The position numbers were made by a program, and so were the translations under genes. Of a stretch of 64,000 bases of DNA, positions 46,477 to 55,402 are shown piece after piece (positions within the stretch are counted from its first letter, which is position 1; every line of letters starts with the position of its first letter). Under the pieces are notes generated by a model. The model was not told where the DNA came from. It ran no database searches and was given only the letters and a program-made list of their open reading frames with translations. Origin of the DNA: Lewinellaceae bacterium (GTDB lineage: Bacteria; Bacteroidota; Bacteroidia; Chitinophagales; Saprospiraceae); NCBI GenBank assembly GCA_020636155.1, contig JACJYM010000001.1, positions 124,001 through 188,000 on the forward strand, in the 5' to 3' direction.

Positions 46477-47223
46477 ATGAGGTATAAACTGGACTTGTCC
46501 TATGACGGAACCAATTATCACGGTTGGCAAGTCCAGAAAAACACCTCGAATACTGTACAGCACATCGTACAAGAGAATCTTAATCTCATCCTAAAGGAAA
46601 GCATAGAAATCATAGGTTGTGGCCGCACAGATACAGGGGTAAGTGCCAGTCATTATATTGCACATTTTGATTGTAAAGCGGTAATTGAAGATATTGAAAA
46701 TGTGATTTATAAATTGAATCAAATGTTCCCTGACGACGTAGTTATACATGACATGCAGCTGGTTCATCCGGATTTTCATGCAAGATTTGATGCCTTGAGC
46801 AGATCCTATCGGTATAGATTAACTTGCACAAAACAGGCGTTTGACCGACATTATACCTACTACTACCGTTTTCAAAAAGAGCTAGATCTCACTCTTTTGA
46901 ATCACTGTGCCAATGCCCTTATTGGAAAACATGATTTTACAAATTTTACAAAAGTAGGCTCCGATAATAAAACCAACTATTGTACTATCACAAAAAGCGA
47001 GTGGATTGTGAAGGATGAAATATACACTTTCACCATCCAAGGTGATCGGTTTTTGAGAGGCATGATCAGACTGCTCGTCGGTGCCATGCTGAATGTAAAT
47101 CGTGGAAGTTTGAGCGGCGATGAATTTATCTCTGCACTCATTAACCCAAATCAAAAAGTCCAAAAATGGAGTGTCCCACCCGAAGGACTACTCTTGACCG
47201 ATATTCAGTATCCCGTTAATTAA
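46477..47223 (+). CDS. truA: tRNA pseudouridine(38-40) synthase TruA
   Basis: Modifies uridines 38-40 in the tRNA anticodon arm. The catalytic aspartate is in CGRTDTGVSA (Asp52), and the opening KLDSYDGTNYHGWQVQ-type block is present, as are ARFDALSRSYRYRL and RFLRGMIRLLVGAML. Length (248) is normal. Last gene of the tig operon; its stop overlaps the convergent glucosaminidase stop by 4 nt. Confidence 0.95.
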   Translation: MRYKLDLSYDGTNYHGWQVQKNTSNTVQHIVQENLNLILKESIEIIGCGRTDTGVSASHYIAHFDCKAVIEDIENVIYKLNQMFPDDVVIHDMQLVHPDFHARFDALSRSYRYRLTCTKQAFDRHYTYYYRFQKELDLTLLNHCANALIGKHDFTNFTKVGSDNKTNYCTITKSEWIVKDEIYTFTIQGDRFLRGMIRLLVGAMLNVNRGSLSGDEFISALINPNQKVQKWSVPPEGLLLTDIQYPVN

Positions 47224-48239
47224 TTCCATAGATACTTATCTTCATCAGAAACTGAATTCGTCTTATGAGTAGGCAATTCAGATTTTTTAGGAGTTCCTTG
47301 CAGATAAATATACTCGCCAACTAGTGGCTCTTCCCCTTTCTGAATTTTATTTTTAGATCTCAAAGTCGCAATTTTTATTCCATACAATTGACTGATGGAG
47401 TGTAGTGTTTCTCCCTCCACTACTCGATGCTTTTCTTGGATTCCTTTGAAAGTTCGCATTTTAGGTTTTATATAAATTTTATCCTCGGCATTTAATTGTG
47501 CATTGCGAAAATCAAAAGCCTCATTAAAATTCAAAATATCCTCGAGGTCAAGTCCTACAGCAGAAGCTATTTCCTGATAAGACTCCCCTCCCATGGCGAC
47601 AATATATTGAAGCCTTCCTTCTGATTGAATCTGATATTTAAGTATAGATTCAGATTTTGATTCTGAAGAATTTGATTTTACGATTGGCGCAGTATTTTCA
47701 CTAAGAACTTCATTATCCAAATCATACAAATTATATTTTTCTATAATATCAATTAATTTTTTTGGATATTTTGAATCCGTGGCATAACCTGCATCTCGCA
47801 ATCCATTGCACCATCCCTTGTAGTCATCTGGCGAAAGATTAAATAAAAATCCATATCGACTCTCCTTTTTAGGATCCGTCAGAAAGTTTGAATGTTCCAT
47901 AAACGAAGCTTCCGCATCCTCAAAATGCCTAAAGCAACTTTCGATCAAGGTGCCATCATGGTTGTAATCGTCATCGTGTTTGTAATAATTTTTTCCATCC
48001 CAGCTACCTCCGCACTTGATACCAAAGTGATTGTTTGCTTCACGAGCCAAGTCGCTTCTTCCCATATCCGACTCGAGGATGGCTTGAGCCATTTTGACGC
48101 TTGCCGGTATTCCGGTACGTTTCATTTCGAATTCTGCAATCTGCTTATATTTGGCAATGTACTCTTCTGCAACTGGGTTTTTGGCACATAAGCTCATCAC
48201 CGATGAAACCATGACAATTAAAACACTTAAAATCTTCAT
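47220..48239 (-). CDS. Secreted glucosaminidase with LysM domains
   Basis: 339 residues: signal peptide ends near SLCAK (residue 20). A glucosaminidase (FlgJ-C/Lyz-like) domain (about 25-170) has ASVKMAQAILESDMGRSDLAREANNHFGIKC, in which the Glu of ILESDMG is the likely catalytic acid, and GTLIESCFRHF. Two LysM-type peptidoglycan-binding modules follow: a degenerate one (about 207-252, QYIVAMGGESYQEIASAVGL) and a clearer one (about 271-315, HRVVEGETLHSISQLYGI). Probably cleaves glycan strands during wall turnover. Monocistronic; its stop overlaps the truA stop. Confidence 0.9.
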   Translation of the reverse strand: MKILSVLIVMVSSVMSLCAKNPVAEEYIAKYKQIAEFEMKRTGIPASVKMAQAILESDMGRSDLAREANNHFGIKCGGSWDGKNYYKHDDDYNHDGTLIESCFRHFEDAEASFMEHSNFLTDPKKESRYGFLFNLSPDDYKGWCNGLRDAGYATDSKYPKKLIDIIEKYNLYDLDNEVLSENTAPIVKSNSSESKSESILKYQIQSEGRLQYIVAMGGESYQEIASAVGLDLEDILNFNEAFDFRNAQLNAEDKIYIKPKMRTFKGIQEKHRVVEGETLHSISQLYGIKIATLRSKNKIQKGEEPLVGEYIYLQGTPKKSELPTHKTNSVSDEDKYLWN

Positions 48240-48431
48240 ATCAAATTATTTAAACATTACGATATATTTTAATATAATCAATAATTATTCCAATATTTAC
48301 AAATAGAAACGAATTCAAGCATTTTATTCGTACTTTGAGTTGAAATAAATTGCACCCAACTATTCAACAATATTTTTTTATAGCTGTTAGCCCTTCTCTA
48401 GCAATTGAGAGACAATATAATCGCGAAAAAC

Positions 48432-48887
48432 ATGATATACGAATTGAAAAGAACACAGATTCTCCATGTTGATAGAAAGAAAGCGTGGGAATTTTTGAGT
48501 AATCCTCAAAACCTCAAGCTTATTACTCCGCCTTATCTTGGATTTGAAGTTATTTCAGAACTCCCTACAAAAATGTATGCAGGTCAGCTCATTCAGTATT
48601 ATGTCACACCAGTGTTGGGAATTAAAGTGAATTGGGTGACAGAGATAACACACGTCGAAGAAGGCAAATATTTCGTGGATGAACAGAGAATTGGCCCATA
48701 CTCACTATGGCATCACCAGCATTTCATCGATGATTGTGACTCGGGAGTTGAGATGACAGACATCGTTCATTACAAGTTGCCTTTTGGAATTTTAGGTCGA
48801 TTGGCACATCCAATTCTAGTTAAAAATAAGCTGAATGAAATATTTGAATTTAGGTATAATACCTTGGAATCTATCTTTAACAAATAA
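48432..48887 (+). CDS. SRPBCC-family protein
   Basis: ATG 48432 (MIYELKRTQILHVDRKKAWEF) fits the family start better than the TTG at 48405. About 150 residues of START-like helix-grip fold with NPQNLKLITPPYLGFEVISE and LPFGILGRLAHPILVKNKL, characteristic of the cyclase/dehydrase-like SRPBCC group often adjacent to photolyase genes. A small-hydrophobic-ligand binding role is inferred; the ligand is unknown. Stop is 9 nt before the photolyase ATG. Confidence 0.82.
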   Translation: MIYELKRTQILHVDRKKAWEFLSNPQNLKLITPPYLGFEVISELPTKMYAGQLIQYYVTPVLGIKVNWVTEITHVEEGKYFVDEQRIGPYSLWHHQHFIDDCDSGVEMTDIVHYKLPFGILGRLAHPILVKNKLNEIFEFRYNTLESIFNK

Positions 48888-48896
48888 GCACAAGTG

Positions 48897-50204
48897 ATGA
48901 CCGAAATTAATATTTTCTGGTATAGAAGAGATCTTCGTATTGATGATAATGTAGGATTATACAAGGCTTTAAAAGGTAAATATCCAGTACAACCCATCTT
49001 TATTTTTGATAAAACCATTTTAAATGAGCTGCCTAAAAATGATGCTCGGGTAAGTTTCATTTACAAAACCATCTCCGAATTGAAGGATGAATTCAGGGCA
49101 TTTGGTTCAGACCTTCTAGTATTGCACGATAGACCCATCGACGCATTCAAATGGATCACAGAAAATTTCAATATTCAACATGTCATTACAAATCGAGATT
49201 ATGAACCGTATGCACTCCAAAGAGACAAAGAGATAAAAGATTTTCTGGAATCCAAGGGCATTGAGTTTCATACATTCAAAGATCAAGTCATTTTTGAAAC
49301 TAATGAAATCATCAAATCCGATGGCAAACCTTATGTAGTTTACACCCCATATTCAAAGCAATGGCTAGCACAATTTGACCCAAAACTTCATCTGCCCATC
49401 GAAAAAAAATCTTTGGAAATAAGAAATCTTCATCAGTGTGATGCCAGCATTTTACCTTCATTGGAAAAGCTAGGATTTGAAGTATCAGATCAGCAGGTTC
49501 GACCCATTCACTTGACCAAAGAATTTATTAACGAGTACCCCAATACCAGAAACATTCCAAGTAAAGCCAATGGCACTTCTGATGCCTCGGTGCACTTGAG
49601 ATTTGGAACCGTTGGTATCAGAACATTGTTACAAAAATCTTTAGACTCCAATAATAATATCTATCTCAAGGAACTAATCTGGCGTGAGTTTTTTATGCAG
49701 ATTTTGTGGCATTTTCCTCATACCGTCTCGCAGGCTTTCAGACCAGAATATGACCGAATCGAATGGTTAAATGACACTTCCTTATTCGAAAAATGGAAAA
49801 ATGGCAATACAGGCTATCCTATGGTCGATGCCGGCATGAGAGAATTGAACGAAACTGGCTATATGCACAATCGAGTAAGAATGGTTACGGCCAGTTTTTT
49901 GTGCAAGCACTTATTGATTGAATGGAGATGGGGAGAACATTATTTTGCAGAAAAATTACTAGATTTTGAATTATCAAGCAACGTGGGTAACTGGCAATGG
50001 GCTTCAGGATCAGGCGTCGATGCGGCACCATATTTTAGAATTTTTAATCCAGAGTCACAGCTCACCAGATTCGATCCTGATTTAAAATATATCAAAAAAT
50101 GGGTTCCGGAATATGGAACAAAAAGTTATCCTCAACCTATTGTTGAGCATAAGTATGCAAGAGAAAGATGTTTAGAAACATACAAAAAAGCACTTAATTC
50201 ATAA
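48897..50204 (+). CDS. Deoxyribodipyrimidine photolyase / cryptochrome family protein
   Basis: Blue-light flavoprotein that splits pyrimidine dimers. The N-terminal antenna domain opens INIFWYRRDLRIDDNVGLY. The FAD-binding domain (about 200-430) includes LRFGTVGIRTLLQ, KELIWREFFMQILWHFP, and the signature GYMHNRVRMVTASFLCKHL followed by NVGNWQWASGSGVDAAPYFRIFNP. ATG at 48897; a GTG lies one codon upstream. Class I-type CPD photolyase is most likely, although cryptochrome-like sensing cannot be excluded by eye. It pairs with the preceding SRPBCC gene. Confidence 0.93.
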   Translation: MTEINIFWYRRDLRIDDNVGLYKALKGKYPVQPIFIFDKTILNELPKNDARVSFIYKTISELKDEFRAFGSDLLVLHDRPIDAFKWITENFNIQHVITNRDYEPYALQRDKEIKDFLESKGIEFHTFKDQVIFETNEIIKSDGKPYVVYTPYSKQWLAQFDPKLHLPIEKKSLEIRNLHQCDASILPSLEKLGFEVSDQQVRPIHLTKEFINEYPNTRNIPSKANGTSDASVHLRFGTVGIRTLLQKSLDSNNNIYLKELIWREFFMQILWHFPHTVSQAFRPEYDRIEWLNDTSLFEKWKNGNTGYPMVDAGMRELNETGYMHNRVRMVTASFLCKHLLIEWRWGEHYFAEKLLDFELSSNVGNWQWASGSGVDAAPYFRIFNPESQLTRFDPDLKYIKKWVPEYGTKSYPQPIVEHKYARERCLETYKKALNS

Positions 50205-50318
50205 TAATATGTCAATACTGAAACTAATTATGAAGCTTTGACATTATAGGAAGTGTATTCAACGGATTAAAGTAGAATCACGAAATTTAATTATTCAATC
50301 ACCATTAAAAATTGATAG

Positions 50319-50924
50319 ATGGCAAATTTATTTGATTTATTACAATCACAACTTAGCGAAAATTTGGTTAATCAAGTTGGAAAACAATTTGGTATAGACA
50401 GTGAAAATCAAGCGGACAATGCAATAAAAGACATATTTGGAAGCATGATGACGGCTATGGCTAAGAACAGCCAAACACAACAAGGAGCAGAGTCACTAAA
50501 CAATGCTCTAGACAGAGATCATGATGGCAGTTTATTGTCAAATGTCATGGATGTACTTTCTGGAAACACTCAAGGAATGAATAGCTCAGCGACGAATGGT
50601 GTAGGAATTCTTAATCACGTTTTCGGTGCAAATGCCTTGAATGTAGGACAAGAAATTTCAAAAAATACGGGTCTTGACATGGGTAAGGTCATGAGCATGA
50701 TGGTTCAATTTGCCCCATTGGTATTGAGCATGCTCGGTAAATATAAAAGAGATAATAACATCGATGCGAATGCATTACCAAAAGTGCTTACAAAAAGTGC
50801 CGGTGCTTATGGTGTTGAACAAAAAGGTTCAAAAAATATATTAAATGTACTATTAGATCAAGACAATGATGGAAGTATCATTGACGACATCGCAGGAAAA
50901 GTTTTAGGTGGTTTGTTCAAATAG
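50319..50924 (+). CDS. DUF937 protein
   Basis: 201 residues of helical, Ser/Asn/Gly-rich sequence. Two similar ~60-residue halves each end in a D.D.DGS loop (DRDHDGSLLSNVMDVLSG and LDQDNDGSIIDDIAGKVLGG), the DUF937 hallmark. The related YidB proteins of enterobacteria also have unknown function. No signal peptide. A strong terminator follows. Confidence 0.85.
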   Translation: MANLFDLLQSQLSENLVNQVGKQFGIDSENQADNAIKDIFGSMMTAMAKNSQTQQGAESLNNALDRDHDGSLLSNVMDVLSGNTQGMNSSATNGVGILNHVFGANALNVGQEISKNTGLDMGKVMSMMVQFAPLVLSMLGKYKRDNNIDANALPKVLTKSAGAYGVEQKGSKNILNVLLDQDNDGSIIDDIAGKVLGGLFK

Positions 50925-50971
50925 TAAAGTACTATAAAATAAAAATTTACGAATTCTGAAAATTCAGTTAT

Positions 50972-51007
50972 AAGCCGAAATGTCCATTTACATTTCGGCT
51001 TTTTTAT
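50972..51007 (+). terminator. Terminator after the DUF937 gene
   Basis: 11-bp stem AAGCCGAAATG / CATTTCGGCTT (50972-50982 / 50991-51001) with an 8-nt loop and T-run. Confidence 0.9.
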
Positions 51008-51109
51008 TTTAAAACACTCTTTTTTGATTAGCATTTCGATTTGACTTACACACTTATTTCCACAATTTCAATCTGCTAATTATATTTACATCCATCTAAC
51101 GAAAAAAGC

Positions 51110-52873
51110 ATGGAAGTAAGCATTATAGACTGGGTGATTATTGTTTTATTTTTTGCCATAACGCTGTTACTTGGACTCGTTGCATCCCGAAATTCCTCTA
51201 AAAGTAGTGAAGAATTTTTTCTTTCAGGCCGCAACTTACCCTGGTGGATGCTGGGAGTCTCTATGGTTGCGACGACTTTTTCTGCCGACACACCCAACCT
51301 GGTTACAGGATTTGTCCGCACTAACGGTGTTGCTCGCAATTGGGAGTGGTGGGCATTTCTCTTGACAGGCATGACCACCGTTTTTGTTTATGCTAAGTTA
51401 TGGCGGAGGTCGGGTATTGTAACCGATTTGGAATTCTATGAACTGCGATACAGTGGTCAGGCAGCTAGCTTCTTACGAGGATTTAGAGCCATCTATTTAG
51501 GTGTTTTTTTCAATATCATGATTATGGCTTCTGTTATGCTTGCAGGAATAAAATTTGGGAGTGTGATGTTGGGCTTGACCGATGTTCAGACGGTACTTTT
51601 GGTATCCGTCGTCACAGTATTTTACTCCTCCATGGGTGGACTTAGAGGAGTCATACTCACCGATTTTTTTCAATTTGGGTTGAGTATGCTAGGTATGATT
51701 GTAGCTGCAATTTATATCTTACAAATGCCAGAAGTGGATGGTATGACTGGGTTATTGACTCATACCGCCGTGCAATCAAAGACTTCATTATTACCTGACT
51801 TTTCACAACCGGAGGTCGCCATTCCGATTTTCATCATGCCCCTCGCAGTACAGTGGTGGTCTGTTTGGTATCCGGGTGCAGAGCCTGGTGGAGGAGGTTA
51901 TATTGCACAACGTATGCTATCTGCAAAAAACGAAAATGATGCCACCAAAGCCACTTTTCTATTCAATATTGCACATTATGCATTGAGACCGTGGCCGTGG
52001 ATAATCATTGCTCTAGCGTCACTCGTCTTTTTTCCTGAATTGTCAGATTTAAAAGAACGATTTCCACATATTTCTGATGATTTAATAAAAGACGACCTTG
52101 CATTTCCTGCCATGTTGACTTTACTTCCGTCAGGACTCATGGGCTTATTACTAGCATCCATCATCGCGGCGTTGATGTCCACAATCAGTACACATCTTAA
52201 CTGGGGTAGTTCCTATATCGTCAATGATGTTTATAATCGATTTATTTCTCCTGATGCCGATGAGTCCTCTAAAGTACTCGTGGGACGTATTGCTACGGTC
52301 GTGTTGATGATATTGGCTGCGGTGTTTTCGCTTGAGCTAGAAAGTGCGATGGAGGCTTTTCAAATTCTATTAAAGATAGGTGCTGGCACAGGGTTGCTAT
52401 TTATTTTGAGGTGGTTTTGGTGGCGGATTAATGCTTATGCAGAAATTGTCGCCATGCTGGTTTCGTTTATGCTTGCCATCTTTTTTAAATATTTTTATCA
52501 GGGCAGTATGGCTGATTATGAAATCATGCTATGGAGTATAGCGGTCACGACCATTTCTTGGCTTATTACCTGTTTTGTAACTCCAACAACCGATATGGAT
52601 GTGATGAAACGATTTCTTTTGTTAATAAAACCTCATAAAGCGGGATGGAAACCAGTATTGAACCAACTTGAAAGGTCAGAAAGTATGGCCTATTATTCCG
52701 TCAAAACCAGCTTTGCCAGAGAATTAGGAATGGTCGTCTGTGGTGCCGTCCTTATATACTTTATTTTATTTGGTACAGGTTATTTGATTTACGGCAATTA
52801 TACCTATTTCTTAATCTCATTGGTGATTGTTGCATTTGCTGGTTTAATACTTTACAAATTATGGAAGGATTAA
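51110..52873 (+). CDS. Sodium:solute symporter family protein
   Basis: 587-residue transporter of the SSS family with about 14 membrane spans. Landmarks include the first-span region SSEEFFLSGRNLPWWMLGVSMVAT with the FSADTPNLVTGF unwound part, YSSMGGLRGVILTDFFQF (spans 5-6) and the late-core ASIIAALMSTISTHLNWGSSYIVNDVYNRF segment, which carries the Ser/Thr pair of a Na+ site. Substrate unknown. The convergent neighbour is acetyl-CoA synthetase, but acetate uptake is only a guess. Its last 13 nt overlap the next gene. Confidence 0.9.
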   Translation: MEVSIIDWVIIVLFFAITLLLGLVASRNSSKSSEEFFLSGRNLPWWMLGVSMVATTFSADTPNLVTGFVRTNGVARNWEWWAFLLTGMTTVFVYAKLWRRSGIVTDLEFYELRYSGQAASFLRGFRAIYLGVFFNIMIMASVMLAGIKFGSVMLGLTDVQTVLLVSVVTVFYSSMGGLRGVILTDFFQFGLSMLGMIVAAIYILQMPEVDGMTGLLTHTAVQSKTSLLPDFSQPEVAIPIFIMPLAVQWWSVWYPGAEPGGGGYIAQRMLSAKNENDATKATFLFNIAHYALRPWPWIIIALASLVFFPELSDLKERFPHISDDLIKDDLAFPAMLTLLPSGLMGLLLASIIAALMSTISTHLNWGSSYIVNDVYNRFISPDADESSKVLVGRIATVVLMILAAVFSLELESAMEAFQILLKIGAGTGLLFILRWFWWRINAYAEIVAMLVSFMLAIFFKYFYQGSMADYEIMLWSIAVTTISWLITCFVTPTTDMDVMKRFLLLIKPHKAGWKPVLNQLERSESMAYYSVKTSFARELGMVVCGAVLIYFILFGTGYLIYGNYTYFLISLVIVAFAGLILYKLWKD

Positions 52874-53253
52874 TAGGAAAGCTATCTACCCATTTGATTA
52901 TCGTTCTGGTATTTTTAAGTTCGTTAGTTGGGTATCTTCATTGGGGAAGTGGGAATGAAGCCCTTATTGGCAAATTGGAGATGGAGATGTTTGGAAAATT
53001 CATTTCCGAGCCATCCTCACTTTTTCACCCTTTTATAATTTTACCATTATTGGGTCAACTATTATTGCTTTATTCGCTATTTACAAAATCCAAAAACCGA
53101 AAAGTCCTCATAATTTCAATCATCTGCATTGGACTACTTTATTTCATGATCCTAGTGGTAGGAATCATGAGTAAAAGTGTATTGCAAATGGCTTCTACAC
53201 TCCCCTTTTTCTTATCTTCGGCTCTTCTTGTCTACAAGGTGAGGTCTAGTTAA
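52861..53253 (+). CDS. Small membrane protein of unknown function
   Basis: 130 residues with four hydrophobic segments (about 7-25, 55-73, 80-103, 108-125) joined by short loops; no family recognised. The start overlaps the symporter gene by 13 nt, so the two are probably translated together, perhaps as a membrane partner. Its stop lies 8 nt inside the 3' end of acs on the opposite strand. Confidence 0.7.
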   Translation: MEGLIGKLSTHLIIVLVFLSSLVGYLHWGSGNEALIGKLEMEMFGKFISEPSSLFHPFIILPLLGQLLLLYSLFTKSKNRKVLIISIICIGLLYFMILVVGIMSKSVLQMASTLPFFLSSALLVYKVRSS

Positions 53254-55141
53254 TCAAAGCCCCATTCTTAATTTCCTCAACGATGTCAGGATTTAGCAAG
53301 GTCGTAACATCCCCAAGTTGTTCCATTTCATTGGCGGCGATTTTTCTTAAGATACGTCGCATAATTTTACCTGATCTGGTTTTGGGAAGGTCAGTGACAA
53401 ATTGAATTTTCTCAGGTTTTGCAATTGGCCCAATTACCCGGTTTACGACATCCAAAATCTCTTGTCGCAGTTGGTCATCTCCCTTCCGATGATGAATCGC
53501 TACTACATAAGCATATATGCCCTGCCCCTTAATATCATGAGGATATCCCACGACGGCAGATTCCACGATATCAGGATGTTCATCTATGGCATTTTCGACC
53601 TCTGCGGTTCCCATCCGATGACCTGACACATTAATCACATCATCGACCCTTCCAATAACACGTATCCTTCCTTCTTCATCTCGTCTGGCACCATCACCCG
53701 TGAAATACATATTTTTAAAGCTAGAAAAATAGGTCATTCGACATCTTTCATGGTCGCCGTAAGTTGTTCTTATGATAGAAGGCCATGGAAATTTGATACA
53801 TAACAAACCTTCTCGGTCATTTTCTTCAATGATATTTCCCTCACTATCTACCAATACTGGTTGAATGCCTGGTAACGGATACGAAGCATAGGTCGGCTTG
53901 GTATCTGTAATTCCGGGAAGCGGGGTAATCATGATACCGCCGGTTTCGGTTTGCCACCATGTGTCGATAATATGAGCTTTGCCTTTACCAATTTTTTCAT
54001 CATACCAATGCCATGCCTCTTCATTAATGGGTTCTCCTACTGATCCTAACACCCTCAACGAAGACAAATCATAACTCAAAGGAATGCTGTCATCATGGGA
54101 CATCAGAGCCCTAATAGCCGTAGGTGCTGTGTAAAATTGATTTACTCGATACTTATCACAAATTGCCCAAAATCTACCCGCATCGGGGTAGGTTGGAACC
54201 CCTTCATACATCACACTCGTCGCAGCGCTAAGTAATGGCCCATATATAATGTAAGAATGTCCTGTAATCCATCCAATATCAGCGGTACACCAATACACAT
54301 CGGTGTCATGATATTGAAATACATTGCGAAAAGTATAGCCAGTATAAACCATATAGCCTCCACAGGTATGCACTACGCCTTTAGGCTTCCCAGTAGAGCC
54401 CGAAGTATATAAAATAAATAACATATCCTCAGAATCCATTTCCTCGGCCGGGCAATGGTCACTTTGTTTAGCAATGACATCATGCCACCAAACATCCGTA
54501 TCATCACTCCAATTCACATCCCCACCTGTGTGCTTATACACCAATACTTTTTCTACCGAATTACAAGAAATATCCATCGCCCGATCTACAACTTCTTTAA
54601 CTGGAATGTTTTTAGATCCTCTACAGTTATAATCTGCACAAATAATGAGGTTTGCCTGTGCATCATCAACCCTATCTGCCAGAGCCTGAGCTGAGAATCC
54701 AGCAAATACTACAGAATGGACTGCTCCTATCCTAGCACATGCGAGTACCGCAATGGCTAGCTCTGGAATCATTGGCATATACAAAATTACACGGTCACCT
54801 TTTTTAACACCCAGAGCTTTCAATCCATTGGCAGCCTTACACACTTCTTGGTATAATTGCCCATAAGTAATCTCTCTGTGTTCTCCATTGGGTTCATTGG
54901 CTTCCCAAAAGTATGCAATATCGTCTTTCTTAGCTGGCAGATGTCTGTCTAAGCAATTCTCCGTGATATTGAGTTTGCCATTGACAAACCACTTAACGTC
55001 CGGAGTTTCGAAATCCCATTCCAAAATTTCATTATATGGCTTTCGCCAAAAGAACTTTTTGGCTTCTGAGTCCCAAAACATCTCAGGATTGGTGACACTT
55101 TCTTTATAAAGTGTTGTATAATCTTCCCAGGATTTTATCAT
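53246..55141 (-). CDS. acs: Acetate-CoA ligase (acetyl-CoA synthetase)
   Basis: Activates acetate via acetyl-AMP. An adenylate-forming enzyme of normal length (631): ACS N-terminal extension (about 1-60), the P-loop YTSGSTGKPKGVVHT (about 245-259), the aromatic WWQTETGG motif, the YFTGDGARRDEEGRI hinge region and the conserved C-terminal TRSGKIMRRILR, whose Lys is catalytic and a known acetylation site in the family. With pckA it allows acetate to feed gluconeogenesis. No adjacent regulator visible. Confidence 0.97.
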   Translation of the reverse strand: MIKSWEDYTTLYKESVTNPEMFWDSEAKKFFWRKPYNEILEWDFETPDVKWFVNGKLNITENCLDRHLPAKKDDIAYFWEANEPNGEHREITYGQLYQEVCKAANGLKALGVKKGDRVILYMPMIPELAIAVLACARIGAVHSVVFAGFSAQALADRVDDAQANLIICADYNCRGSKNIPVKEVVDRAMDISCNSVEKVLVYKHTGGDVNWSDDTDVWWHDVIAKQSDHCPAEEMDSEDMLFILYTSGSTGKPKGVVHTCGGYMVYTGYTFRNVFQYHDTDVYWCTADIGWITGHSYIIYGPLLSAATSVMYEGVPTYPDAGRFWAICDKYRVNQFYTAPTAIRALMSHDDSIPLSYDLSSLRVLGSVGEPINEEAWHWYDEKIGKGKAHIIDTWWQTETGGIMITPLPGITDTKPTYASYPLPGIQPVLVDSEGNIIEENDREGLLCIKFPWPSIIRTTYGDHERCRMTYFSSFKNMYFTGDGARRDEEGRIRVIGRVDDVINVSGHRMGTAEVENAIDEHPDIVESAVVGYPHDIKGQGIYAYVVAIHHRKGDDQLRQEILDVVNRVIGPIAKPEKIQFVTDLPKTRSGKIMRRILRKIAANEMEQLGDVTTLLNPDIVEEIKNGALIN

Positions 55142-55402
55142 ATTTCTATCATTTCACATTAATTAAGAATCTAGGGTATGCGACAAATATAATCATTTGA
55201 CACAAAGTAAAGAAGAAAGAATATTCGTGACAATGGGTAACAATTGGAACTATATAAAAAATAGTGGTCACCAAAACTCAATTTTTGTTATTAAAATGAT
55301 AATTTTATTAAAATTCATATAAAAAAAATAAAGCTAGGAGTTCTCTCCCATTATTTATTATTTTTGCTCACTTAAATAGCCTTGAATCATAAAAATTAAA
55401 TT

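Noticed and set aside
47220..47223. Overlapping convergent stops (also 53246-53253) as antisense regulation
   Set aside because: Overlaps of 4 and 8 nt between convergent genes are common in compact genomes and carry no sign of regulation.
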